This document shows positions 29,615 through 38,438 of a stretch of DNA of 64,000 nucleotides, piece by piece (the first letter of the stretch is position 1; each line of letters begins with the position of its first letter). The stretch is from NCBI RefSeq assembly GCF_003931875.1, contig NZ_CP034245.1:372001-436000 (forward strand). The letters are read 5' to 3'. Position numbers and translations under genes: made by a program. Under the pieces are notes generated by a model. The model saw only the letters and a program-made list of their open reading frames with translations. It ran no database searches and was not told the origin of the DNA. The DNA is from Microbacterium sp. 10M-3C3 (lineage in GTDB: Bacteria > Actinomycetota > Actinomycetes > Actinomycetales > Microbacteriaceae).

Positions 29615-31420
29615 GTGACCTCCTTCACGGAGCGGCTCGATGCGGAGCTGCCACGGCTGCGTTCCCTGTGGCGACGGATCTACGGCGACGCCGTGGCCGA
29701 CGGGCCCGAGTTCGACGGGCTGGTCGACGATCTCGAGCGATCGTGGGGCGAGCGCTCGCGCGAGTTGCGCGCCCTCGACGACGCGCGCGAGGCCGACCCC
29801 GACTGGTTCACGGGCAACGACATGCTCGGCGGCGTCTGCTACGTCGACCTGTACGCGGGCGACCTGGCCGGCATCCGCGCGCGGATCCCGTACTTCCAGG
29901 AGCTCGGGCTCACCTACCTGCATCTCATGCCGCTGTTCCTCGCGCCGGAGGAGAACTCCGACGGCGGATACGCCGTGTCGAGCTATCGCGACATCGCGCC
30001 CGCGCTCGGCACGATGGCCGACTTCGAGCAGCTCGCCGGCGAGCTGCGCGAGGCGGGCATCGTGCTGGTCGTGGACTTCGTCTTCAACCACACCTCGAAC
30101 GAGCACGCCTGGGCGCGGCGTGCGCTCGCCGGCGACCCGCAGTACGAGGACTTCTACCTGATCTTCCCCGACCGTGAGATGCCGGACGCGTACGAGCGGA
30201 CGACGCGCGAGATCTTCCCCGACGACCATCCGGGCTCGTTCGTGCCGCTGCCCGACGGCCGCTGGGTGTGGGCGACCTTCCACTCGTTTCAGTGGGACCT
30301 CAACTACCGCAATCCCCGTGTCTTCCGCGCCATGGCGGGGGAGATGCTGCAGCTGGCCAATCGCGGCGTCGGCATTCTGCGCATGGACGCGGTCGCGTTC
30401 ATCTGGAAGCAGCTCGGCACGTCGAGCGAGAACCTGCCCGAAGCGCACCTGCTGCTGCAGGCGTTCAACGCCGTGTGCCGTATCGCGGCGCCGTCGCTGC
30501 TGTTCAAGTCGGAGGCCATCGTCCACCCCGACGACGTCGTCGCCTACATCCGGCCCGACGAATGTCAGATCAGCTACAACCCGCTGCAGATGGCGCTGAT
30601 CTGGAACTCCCTCGCGACGCGCGAGGTGAATCTGCTGTCGCAGGCGCTCGAGCGTCGGCACGCGCTGCCGCCGCACACGGCGTGGGTGAACTACGTGCGC
30701 AGTCACGACGACATCGGGTGGACGTTCTCGGACGAGGATGCGGCGGGGTGGGGCATCGACGGGTTCGACCACCGGCGGTTCCTCAACGCCTTCTTCGTCG
30801 ACCGCTTCCCCGGGAGCTTCGCGCGCGGCGTGCCGTTCCAGGACAATCCGCGCACGGGCGACTGCCGCATCTCGGGCACGACGGCGTCGCTCGCCGGCCT
30901 TGAGGCGGATGACCCCGGCGCGGTGGACCGCATCGTGCTCGCCCACTCGATCGTGCTGAGCACCGGCGGCATCCCGCTGATCTACCTCGGCGACGAGGTC
31001 GGCCAGCTCAACGACTACGCGCAGCTGGACGTGCCCGGCCAGGGCGACGACACCCGATGGGTCGGGCGCCCGCGCTACCCCGCCGCGCTCTACGCCCGGC
31101 GCGACGACCTCGACACCGTGCCGGGGCAGCTGTACAGCCGGATGCAGCGGCTCATCCGGCTGCGGAAGGCGATGCCGGAACTCGGTGGAAATGCGCTGTC
31201 GATCTTCCACACGCACAACCCGCACGTCCTGGGCTATGCGCGCGGTTCCGTGCTCGCCCTCGCGAACTTCTCGGACTTCCCGCAGACGGTCGCCGCCGAG
31301 CGCTTCGCCGGGATGCCGGAGCTCGCGGTCGACGCCGTCACCGAACGGCACGTGGGCCTGACGCAGCCCGTCGTCCTTCCGCCGCACGGATTCGTGTGGC
31401 TCTCCCCGGCGCCCCGCTAG
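29615..31420 (+). CDS. Amylosucrase / sucrose hydrolase (GH13 subfamily 4)
   Basis: A 601-residue GH13 enzyme closely following Neisseria-type amylosucrase, which splits sucrose and polymerises the glucose to an alpha-1,4-glucan. Family hallmarks include [38 protein letters not shown], the nucleophile Asp in [10 protein letters not shown], the acid/base Glu in [10 protein letters not shown], and the stabilising Asp in VRSHDDIGW. The GTG start gives [12 protein letters not shown] and fits a leaderless transcript. Length is slightly under the usual 630-650, mainly at the N-terminus. A hydrolytic sucrase of the same subfamily is the alternative. Its 3' end overlaps the convergent pseudogene by 4 bases. 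Confidence 0.88.
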   Translation: MTSFTERLDAELPRLRSLWRRIYGDAVADGPEFDGLVDDLERSWGERSRELRALDDAREADPDWFTGNDMLGGVCYVDLYAGDLAGIRARIPYFQELGLTYLHLMPLFLAPEENSDGGYAVSSYRDIAPALGTMADFEQLAGELREAGIVLVVDFVFNHTSNEHAWARRALAGDPQYEDFYLIFPDREMPDAYERTTREIFPDDHPGSFVPLPDGRWVWATFHSFQWDLNYRNPRVFRAMAGEMLQLANRGVGILRMDAVAFIWKQLGTSSENLPEAHLLLQAFNAVCRIAAPSLLFKSEAIVHPDDVVAYIRPDECQISYNPLQMALIWNSLATREVNLLSQALERRHALPPHTAWVNYVRSHDDIGWTFSDEDAAGWGIDGFDHRRFLNAFFVDRFPGSFARGVPFQDNPRTGDCRISGTTASLAGLEADDPGAVDRIVLAHSIVLSTGGIPLIYLGDEVGQLNDYAQLDVPGQGDDTRWVGRPRYPAALYARRDDLDTVPGQLYSRMQRLIRLRKAMPELGGNALSIFHTHNPHVLGYARGSVLALANFSDFPQTVAAERFAGMPELAVDAVTERHVGLTQPVVLPPHGFVWLSPAPR

Positions 31421-32753
31421 AAGGGTGGGTCGCCCGGTGGGGGGTCGGGGTCTTCGCGGAAGATGACGTACCGCTCGGGTGGGTCGGTGGACACTCTTCC
31501 GAGGGGGCTAGTCCAGCGGATGCTGCCGTCGCGGAGCTGCACCGGTTTCCATGGTTTCTCGGTCTTGAGCGTGTGGTGGCGTTTGCACAAGCACGCGAGG
31601 TTGCACGCGTCGGTCGTCCCGCCGAGCGCCCAGTCGCGGTTGTGGTCGCGGTCGCACTGCCGGGCGGGGCGACGGCACCCGGGGAATCGGCAGTGCACGT
31701 CTCTCGCGGCGAGGTAGCGGTCGAGGTTCGCGGGTCGCCGGTAGGTGTCGGTGGCGAGGACGTGCCCGTGGATGGGGTGGGTGAGGATCCGCTCCCACGA
31801 CGGTGCCCCGGCGAGCAGGGATCGGGCGGTGTCGGCGTCGATCGGAACGGCGCCGTCGAGGGTGGCGCCGCGGTCGGCGAGCCCGGCTGCGGTCAGGGCG
31901 GGGATCACGATCGACGCGCGCGCCTGGATGGCGGCGAGCCCGCCGGCCGGTCCGGCGACCGCGCCGGTGGTGGGGTCGATGCTCGGTCCGCCCGTGAGGA
32001 GCAGGTCGATGGCGATGTCCGCGCGGATCTGGTCCAGGTTCCGCTGGTCGTAGACCGCGTCGTCATCCTCGGTGTCACCCTCGGGCGCGGCGACCTGCAC
32101 GGTCTTGGTCTCGTGGGCTTGCTGGGTGAGCCGGTCCCAGATGCCTTCGGCGAGGACGGTGGGCGCGATCATGCCCAGTTCGGACATGCCCTCGCCCCGG
32201 CGCTGCATCCACACCGTCCGCCCCTTCACCGCCTCCCGGTGCCGTTCCGTGATCGACCGGGGATGCAGCTCTTCCACGACCTGTTCGGCGAACGCCCTCG
32301 TCCGCGGCGCGCGGTATCGCGCAGCGTCCGCTCCAACACCGTCGCCTCGTACAGCGCGCGGGCGTCCGGGTCCTGCAGCGCCCGTCCGGTCTCGACGATG
32401 ACGGCGGCGTGGCGGGACGAGATGCGGCCGTCGGCGAGGGCGGAGTGGGCGGCGGGGTAGTTCCGGATGAGTTCGAGCGCGTCGTGCATCCGGTTCTGCA
32501 CCGCCCGGTCGTTCACCCGGGTCGCCAGGCCGATCTCCGCGGCGATCGATCGTTCTTCGAGTTCCCGCATCTGGGAGGGGAGGGGCTGACGTGCGGTGCG
32601 CTCGTATGCGATCTGCTGGGTGGCCGCCATGCGCGTGGCGAGTTCGGCTTCGAGCGATGCGATCGCCGCATGGATGTCGACGATCTCGTCGATCAGGCAC
32701 GCGAGAGCCGCATCATCGTCGTCACGATGACCGACACTCGCGGAGCTTTCCAT
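31417..32753 (-). pseudogene. Frameshifted DUF222/HNH endonuclease (13E12 repeat family)
   Basis: An actinobacterial DUF222-HNH protein split between two frames. The N-terminal part (MESSASVGHRDD to LERTLRDTARR, 32753 down to about 32310) is in one frame and the rest, starting PRTRAFAEQVVEELHPRS, in another. The break is in a CG-rich run (32304-32314): removing one CG pair gives DTA-PRTRAF and restores one reading frame of about 445 residues. The C-terminal HNH site is intact (CRFPGC, then CDRDHNRDWALGG, then CLCKRHH). It could be a sequencing error or a recent mutation. These proteins are multicopy and of unclear function. Confidence 0.85.
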
Positions 32754-32868
32754 GCGCTTACTCTCGCACCAACCTCCGACATCGCCCGGGCCCGACGCAT
32801 GCCCTCGTCTCGGTCGCCGCGCTCCGTCGCTCGCGCCATAGGCCGCGGGTATCGCTGATGGGAGGACG

Positions 32869-33246
32869 CTAGCTGCCGGCAGTACGAACGCCGTACAAGT
32901 CGTCGGGATCGACGTCGACCGCGTAGGACGTGATCGTCGTCAGGCGATCGCCCTCGAACTCGTAGATGTCGCAGGACGACACCGTCGACACGCCCTCAGG
33001 GCCTTCATACCGTCCGATGGCGTCGACAGCGACCACGGGCCCGTCCTCGGTCGAGACGAACCGCAGCCAGTTCATCGCGACACCCTCGTTTTCTGTGGTG
33101 GAGGACTCGCACGCGTCGATCACCGCCTCGCGCCCCTCGAGGCGGAACCCGCCGACGTAGTTCCAGACGATGTCGTCCGCGAATGCGTCGTAGGTCTCGG
33201 CGATCCGATGACCGGAGAACGCCCGTGCGATGTCGGAGTTGGTCAC
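32869..33246 (-). CDS. SnoaL/NTF2-like small protein
   Basis: A 125-residue SnoaL-like alpha+beta barrel protein. The pattern of N-terminal helix (IAETYDAFADDIVWNYVGG), a GREAVIDACES helix and a set of four strands ending DRLTTITSYAVDVDPDDLYG is typical. Such barrels bind small hydrophobic ligands or carry out isomerisation or hydrolysis. No catalytic residues are evident. It is monocistronic and lies downstream of the lacI-like gene on the same strand (70-base gap), so a link is possible but unproven. Confidence 0.75.
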   Translation of the reverse strand: MTNSDIARAFSGHRIAETYDAFADDIVWNYVGGFRLEGREAVIDACESSTTENEGVAMNWLRFVSTEDGPVVAVDAIGRYEGPEGVSTVSSCDIYEFEGDRLTTITSYAVDVDPDDLYGVRTAGS

Positions 33247-33315
33247 GTCCGCTTCCCTCCAGAGCGCCGGCGGCGCCGCGCCACGCCGCTCACGGTACTC
33301 CCGGCGTGCTCTGCG

Positions 33316-34338
33316 TCAGGCGGAGTCGCGCACCACGATTCGCGACGGGAGCTCGACCTCGCGCGGCGCCGCGTCGCGCAGCAGCTGGTCGAGCACGAGC
33401 TGCGCTGCGACCTCGCCGAGTTCGCGAGCCGGCTGGTGCACGGTCGTGAGCGAGGGCAGCGCGCGCGTGGCCCACGTCGAGTCGTCGAAGCCCGCGACGG
33501 CGACGTCTTCGGGCACGCGCCGTCCGGCGAGGCGGAGAGCCTCGATCGCGCCGGCGGCGACCGCATCCGATGCCGCGAAGATCGCATCGACGTCGGGTCG
33601 ACGCCGGAGCAGCGATGCCGCGGCGTCGCGCCCGCCCGCGTACGAGTAGAGCGTGATGCCCTCGACGAGATCGGGATCGAACAGGTCGCCGAGGGCTTCC
33701 GTGTAGCCGGCCAGTCGATCGGCGCCCGAGTCGCGGTCGAGGGCGGCGGCGATCATCGCGATCCGCGACCGGCCGGAGGAGCGCAGGTGCCCGGTGATGT
33801 CGGCCGCCGCGCGGTGGTTGTCGATGACCACGAACGATGCGGTGCGGGCGGCGCCGGGCGGATGGCCGACGTATGCCGAGGGCAGCTCGAGCCGCTCGAT
33901 CGCGCGCGAGATCGGGTCGCGTGACCGCGCCGAGACGACGACAGCACCTTCGACGAAGCCACCCGCGAGGTAGCGCGCGACACGGTCGGTGTCGCGCTCG
34001 GAGTCGACGACCAGCACGGCCATCTGGTGGTCGGCGTCGGAGAGGACGGCATTCGCGCCGAGCAGGATCTCGCCGATGTTGGGATCGCCCACGAACAGGG
34101 CGCTCGGCTCATGGACGATGAAGCCGACCGACTGGCTGCGCTGCATCTTGAGGTTGCGTGCGGCGGTGTTCGGGACGTAGCCCACCGCCTCGATCGCTTC
34201 CTCGATAGCCTGCCGGGCCGCCGCTGACACGTAGCCCTCACCGTTGACGAAGCGGCTGACGGTCCCTCGCGACACACCGCTGCGCACGGCGACGTCGTGC
34301 ACGGTGGCGCGCTTCTTGCGCGCGGGCGACGGGGACAC
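33316..34338 (-). CDS. LacI family repressor of the galactoside cluster
   Basis: A 340-residue LacI-type regulator. The DNA-binding region is KRATVHDVAVRSGVSRGTVSRF with a hinge near NTAARNLKMQRSQSVGF, followed by a sugar-binding core. The GTG start (34338) is favoured because TACAGT (34350 to 34345 on the minus strand) lies six bases away, so the mRNA is probably leaderless; a longer in-frame ATG start would read through the operators. It diverges from the beta-galactosidase gene, with two matching operators in between, and most likely represses both. The inducer is probably a galactoside. Confidence 0.85.
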   Translation of the reverse strand: MSPSPARKKRATVHDVAVRSGVSRGTVSRFVNGEGYVSAAARQAIEEAIEAVGYVPNTAARNLKMQRSQSVGFIVHEPSALFVGDPNIGEILLGANAVLSDADHQMAVLVVDSERDTDRVARYLAGGFVEGAVVVSARSRDPISRAIERLELPSAYVGHPPGAARTASFVVIDNHRAAADITGHLRSSGRSRIAMIAAALDRDSGADRLAGYTEALGDLFDPDLVEGITLYSYAGGRDAAASLLRRRPDVDAIFAASDAVAAGAIEALRLAGRRVPEDVAVAGFDDSTWATRALPSLTTVHQPARELGEVAAQLVLDQLLRDAAPREVELPSRIVVRDSA

Positions 34339-34389
34339 GCCCCCACTGTAGCGGCGCCGAAGTTGACACCGTCGCGGGAGACGTGTCAT

Positions 34390-34407
34390 TGTGTGTACGT
34401 TCACACA
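34390..34407. promoter_or_regulatory. LacI-type operator 1
   Basis: TGTGTGTACGTTCACACA is an 18-base inverted repeat (halves TGTGTG / CACACA around ACGT). It lies about 52 bases from the GTG start of the repressor gene and about 107 from the galactosidase ATG. It matches the second site in sequence and spacing, so both are likely bound by the LacI protein. Confidence 0.7.
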
Positions 34408-34434
34408 TTTCCCGCGCGTGCTGCCTGCGGCGAA

Positions 34435-34452
34435 TGTGTGAACGTGCACACA
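34435..34452. promoter_or_regulatory. LacI-type operator 2 at the galactosidase promoter
   Basis: TGTGTGAACGTGCACACA has the same halves as operator 1, centred 45 bases away (about four helical turns). CAGACT at 34473-34478 could be the -10 of the beta-galactosidase promoter, which places this site over the -35. Consensus of both sites: TGTGTGNACGTNCACACA. Confidence 0.75.
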
Positions 34453-34514
34453 GCCCACTCCGCGGGTCACTGCAGACTTGCGCCATCAACGCCGATACGG
34501 AGAGCCTCCGCGCC

Positions 34515-36566
34515 ATGACCCTGCCCTTCATGGACACTGCGCCCCATCCCCGCGGGGCACGCATCGCGCCCCGGTTCGCGCACGAGGGCATCGCGTTCGG
34601 GTGCGACTACAACCCCGAGCAGTGGTCGCGCGAGACCTGGCGCGAAGACATGGCACTCATGCGCGAGGCGGGCGTCGACCTCGTCGCGATCAACATCTTC
34701 GGCTGGGCCGAGATCCAGCGGCCGGATGGCTCGTTCGACTTCACGCGACTCGACGAGGTCGTGGCGCTACTGCACGAGTCGGGGATCCGCATCAACCTCG
34801 GCACGGGGACGTCGTCGCCGCCGCCCTGGCTCACGACGCGGCATCCCGAGATCCTCCCCGTCGTCGCCGACGGCACGACCCGCTACCCGGGTGGCCGCCA
34901 GGCCTGGTGCCCCAGCTCACCGGTCTTCCGAGCCGCCGCGCTCGAGGTCGTCGAGGCGGTCGCCCAGCGCTACGGTGACCACGACGCCGTCGAGCTGTGG
35001 CACGTGTCGAACGAGCTCGGGTGCCACAACGTGCACTGCCATTGCGATGTGTCGGCGGCCGCCTTCCGCGTCTGGCTGGAGCGTCGCTACGGCACGATCG
35101 ACGGTCTGAACGCCGCGTGGGGCACCGCCTTCTGGAGCCAGCGCTACACGGACTGGAACGAGATCCTCACGCCGCGGCTCACGCTGTCGACGCGCAACCC
35201 CTCGCAGCTGCTGGACTACCGGCGGTTCTCGTCGGATGCGTTGCTGGAGTACTACCGCGCCGAGGCGGCCATCATCCGCCGCCACTCGGCCAAGCCCATC
35301 ACCACCAATTTCATGGTGACGGCGCACATCGACGGCATGGACTACGCGACGTGGGCGTCCGACATGGACGTCATCGCGAACGATCACTACCTCGATCACC
35401 GTCTGCCCGACCCCCACGGCGAACTGTCGTTCGCGGCCGACCTCGTGCGCGGTCTCGCCGGCGGCGCTCCATGGCTGCTGATGGAGCACTCGACGGGCGC
35501 CGTCAACTGGCAACCCGTCAATCCCGCCAAGGCCCCCGGCCAGATGATGCGCGACACGCTCGTGCACGTCGCCCGCGGCGCCGACGCCGCGTGCTTCTTC
35601 CAGTGGCGAGCATCGCTCCAGGGCTCCGAGAAGTACCACTCCGCCCTCCTGCCGCACGCGGGCACCGACACGGCGCAGTGGCGCGAGGTGCGCGAGCTCG
35701 GCACGGTCATCGGCGCGCTCGGCGAAGTGCAGGGCAGCCGTGTCGTCGCTGATGCAGCCGTTCTGTTCAGCTGGCCATCCTGGTGGGCCACCGACGCCGA
35801 GAACTCGCCGTCGTCGGCGGTCGGCTATCTCGACCAGGTCCACGCCGCCCACCGTGCGCTCCGCGACGCCGGCATCACCGCCGACGTGGTCGATCCCGAG
35901 CGTGACCTCCGCGGATATCGCCTCATCGTCGTCCCGGGGCTGCACGTCGTCACGGATGCGGCGGCCGAGCGCCTGCGCGAGGCCGTGGCATCCGGCGCCC
36001 ACACCCTCGTCACCTTCTTCAGCGGCATCGTGGACGAGCACGACCGCGTGCGCCCGGGCGGGTATCCCGCGCCCTGGCGCGAACTGCTGGGCGTCCGCGT
36101 CGTGGAGTTCACCCCCACGTTGCCCGACGCGGCACTCACCCTCGCCTCGGGTGCGGGCGCGCGACTGTGGGCCGAGCGCGTGGTCGCCGTCGACGCCGAG
36201 ATCGTCGACCGCTTCGCCGACGGCCCCGCGCGCGGACTGCCCGCTCTCACGCGGCGCGCGGGTGAGGGCGGAGCCGGCGACGCGTGGTACCTCGCGACGC
36301 TGCTCGACGGCGGCGACTACACCCGGCTCGTCTCCCGCATCGCCGAGGCCGCCGGTCTCGCGCCCGAAGCGGGCGCCGGGCGCGACGTGGAGGTCGTGCG
36401 TCGCAAGGCCGACGACGGCACGACATGGCGCTTCGTCATCAACCACGGCACCGAGGGCGTCGACATCGTCGTGCGCGGCACCGACCTGGTCGCAGGCGTC
36501 TCGGTCGATGGCGCCACCACCATCCCCGGCGGCACGGTCGGGATCTTCCGGGAGGAGCGAGCATGA
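34515..36566 (+). CDS. GH42 beta-galactosidase
   Basis: A 683-residue GH42 enzyme. The acid/base Glu is E167 in LWHVSNELGC and the nucleophile Glu is E324 in PWLLMEHSTGAVNWQP. Cysteines at about 132, 170, 175 and 177 match the zinc site seen in part of the family. All three domains are present: a TIM barrel, a trimerisation domain (about 395-610) and a small C-terminal beta domain. There is no signal peptide, so it works on imported galactosides. It overlaps the permease gene by 4 bases. Galacto-oligosaccharides or plant galactans are plausible substrates. Confidence 0.92.
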   Translation: MTLPFMDTAPHPRGARIAPRFAHEGIAFGCDYNPEQWSRETWREDMALMREAGVDLVAINIFGWAEIQRPDGSFDFTRLDEVVALLHESGIRINLGTGTSSPPPWLTTRHPEILPVVADGTTRYPGGRQAWCPSSPVFRAAALEVVEAVAQRYGDHDAVELWHVSNELGCHNVHCHCDVSAAAFRVWLERRYGTIDGLNAAWGTAFWSQRYTDWNEILTPRLTLSTRNPSQLLDYRRFSSDALLEYYRAEAAIIRRHSAKPITTNFMVTAHIDGMDYATWASDMDVIANDHYLDHRLPDPHGELSFAADLVRGLAGGAPWLLMEHSTGAVNWQPVNPAKAPGQMMRDTLVHVARGADAACFFQWRASLQGSEKYHSALLPHAGTDTAQWREVRELGTVIGALGEVQGSRVVADAAVLFSWPSWWATDAENSPSSAVGYLDQVHAAHRALRDAGITADVVDPERDLRGYRLIVVPGLHVVTDAAAERLREAVASGAHTLVTFFSGIVDEHDRVRPGGYPAPWRELLGVRVVEFTPTLPDAALTLASGAGARLWAERVVAVDAEIVDRFADGPARGLPALTRRAGEGGAGDAWYLATLLDGGDYTRLVSRIAEAAGLAPEAGAGRDVEVVRRKADDGTTWRFVINHGTEGVDIVVRGTDLVAGVSVDGATTIPGGTVGIFREERA

Positions 36567-37471
36567 CCGCGACCACGCCGGTCGACCCCGGCCGCCGTCA
36601 CCGCGCGCGGGTGCACCACAAGGGCGCGATCGCGATCTTCGTCGCGCCGTTCGCCGTGCTGTTCATCGCCTTCTACCTCGTGCCGATCGGCTACGCGGTG
36701 TGGAAGTCGCTCCTCGTCGTGCAGCGCGACGGCACGTTCGGGCAGGCGCGCGAGGTGTTCGGCGGCGTCGCGCAGTACCTCCGCGTGTTCGAGAACGAGG
36801 CCTTCTGGTCGTCGGTCGGACGAGTGCTGCTGTTCGGGGTCGTCCAGGTGCCCGTCATGCTCGGCTTGGCCCTCCTGTTCGCGCTCCTGCTGGATTCGCC
36901 GCTGCTGCGCGGCAAGCGGTTCTTCCGCCTCGCGTTCTTCGTGCCGTATGCGGTGCCGGGCGTCATTGCGGCGATCATGTGGGGCTTCCTGTATTCCCCG
37001 CGGCTCTCGCCGTTCGAGGCGCTCACGTCGCAGGTCGACCTCCTGTCGGGCGACTTCGTGCTGTGGTCGATCGCGAATGTCGTCACGTGGGTGTTCGTCG
37101 GCTACAACATGCTCATCATCTACTCGACGCTGCTGTCGATTCCCGGCGACATCTACGAGGCGGCGCGTCTGGACGGCGCGGGGCAGTTCCGCATCGCGTG
37201 GTCGGTCAAGATCCCGCTGGTGCGGCCGTCGCTCGTGCTCACCGCCGTGCTCTCGATCATCGGCACGCTCCAGCTGCTCGCCGAGCCGCAGACCTTCCGG
37301 GCCTTCAGCTCGGCGGTGACGAGCACCTACACACCGAACATGACCATCTACGCAACGAGCTCGATCCCCAACGTGAACCTCGCGGCGGCGATGTCGGTCG
37401 TGCTGGCCCTGGCGACCTTCGTGCTGTCCTTCACGTTCCTGCGGCTGACGCGACGGAAGGCGGCGGCATGA
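36563..37471 (+). CDS. Sugar ABC transporter permease (MalF/LacF type)
   Basis: A 302-residue carbohydrate-uptake permease of CUT1. It has six membrane helices, starting AIAIFVAPFAVLFIAFYLV, and the EAA loop IYEAARLDGAGQFRIAWSVKIP for ATPase contact. No ATPase gene lies in the cluster. CUT1 importers in actinobacteria often share one general ATPase (MsiK), so this is expected. The gene is coupled to the GH42 gene by a 4-base overlap. Confidence 0.92.
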   Translation: MTATTPVDPGRRHRARVHHKGAIAIFVAPFAVLFIAFYLVPIGYAVWKSLLVVQRDGTFGQAREVFGGVAQYLRVFENEAFWSSVGRVLLFGVVQVPVMLGLALLFALLLDSPLLRGKRFFRLAFFVPYAVPGVIAAIMWGFLYSPRLSPFEALTSQVDLLSGDFVLWSIANVVTWVFVGYNMLIIYSTLLSIPGDIYEAARLDGAGQFRIAWSVKIPLVRPSLVLTAVLSIIGTLQLLAEPQTFRAFSSAVTSTYTPNMTIYATSSIPNVNLAAAMSVVLALATFVLSFTFLRLTRRKAAA

Positions 37472-38385
37472 CCACCTCGACTCTCGACACGCGCGCCGTC
37501 ACGACCGGCACGCCCGCCGGTGGCCGCGGAGAGCGTGCGCGCGGACCTCGTGAAGGCGTGCTCCCCCGCGCCGGCGCGTTCCTGGTCATGACGGTGTTCA
37601 CGCTCTACTTCCTGACGCCGATCTGGTGGCTGGTGGTGGCATCGACGAAGTCGCGCGGAGATCTGTTCTCGACGAACCCGCTGTGGTTCGCCGACATGAG
37701 CTTCGGTGAGAACCTCGTCGGGCTTCTCACCTACCGCGACGGCGTCTACCTGCGCTGGCTGCTCAACAGCGCTGGGTACGCCGGCCTCGGCGCCCTCGTG
37801 GCGACCGTGCTCGCGGGGATGTGCGGCTACGCGCTCGCGAAGTACCGCTTCCCCGGCCGCGAGACGATCTTCAACGTCGTCCTGGGCGGCGTACTCGTGC
37901 CCGCGACCGCGCTCGCGCTGCCGCTCTTCCTCCTCTTCAGCCAGGTGCAGCTGACCGACACCTTCTGGGCGGTGTTCCTTCCGAGCGTCGTGAGCCCCTT
38001 CGGCGTCTACCTCACGCGCGTGTTCGCCGAGGCGTCCGTGCCCGAAGAGCTCCTGGAAGCCAGCCGCCTCGACGGCGCGGGCGAGGTCCGGACGTTCTTC
38101 ACGGTGTCGATCCGCTTGATGTTCCCGGCCCTCGTGACGGTGTTCCTCTTCCAGTTCGTCTCCATCTGGAACAACTTCTTCCTCCCGCTGATCATGCTGC
38201 GCAGTGAGGAGCTCTTCCCCGTCACGTACGGCCTGTACGCGTGGAACTCCACGATCAACCAGTTCCCGGAGCTGCGCACGTACGTGCTCATCGGATCGCT
38301 CATCTCGATCGTTCCGCTAATCATCACGTTCCTGCTCCTGCAGCGGTACTGGCGCAACGGCCTCGGAGCCGGCGCGCTCAAATGA
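37468..38385 (+). CDS. Sugar ABC transporter permease (MalG/LacG type)
   Basis: A 305-residue CUT1 partner permease with a charged N-terminal tail and six membrane helices; the first is AFLVMTVFTLYFLTPIWWLVV. The EAA loop is ELLEASRLDGAGEVRTFFTVSIRL. It overlaps the MalF-type gene by 4 bases. A short hairpin follows its stop. Confidence 0.92.
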   Translation: MTTSTLDTRAVTTGTPAGGRGERARGPREGVLPRAGAFLVMTVFTLYFLTPIWWLVVASTKSRGDLFSTNPLWFADMSFGENLVGLLTYRDGVYLRWLLNSAGYAGLGALVATVLAGMCGYALAKYRFPGRETIFNVVLGGVLVPATALALPLFLLFSQVQLTDTFWAVFLPSVVSPFGVYLTRVFAEASVPEELLEASRLDGAGEVRTFFTVSIRLMFPALVTVFLFQFVSIWNNFFLPLIMLRSEELFPVTYGLYAWNSTINQFPELRTYVLIGSLISIVPLIITFLLLQRYWRNGLGAGALK

Positions 38386-38387
38386 CC

Positions 38388-38408
38388 CCGTCCAGGTCCA
38401 TCGGACGG
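38388..38408 (+). other. Small hairpin between permease and substrate-binding protein genes
   Basis: CCGTCC - 9-base loop - GGACGG is a 6-bp stem in the 53-base gap after the MalG-type gene. There is no T-tract, so it is more likely to protect or stall at the mRNA end than to terminate. It could help set different levels for the permeases and the binding protein. Confidence 0.35.
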
Positions 38409-38438
38409 TCCACCCCCACCCATCACCAGAGGAACAAC

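Noticed and set aside
31417..32753. Active homing endonuclease or mobile element
   Set aside because: DUF222/HNH proteins are ordinary multicopy genes in this family, no repeats or target duplication surround it, and this copy is frameshifted.
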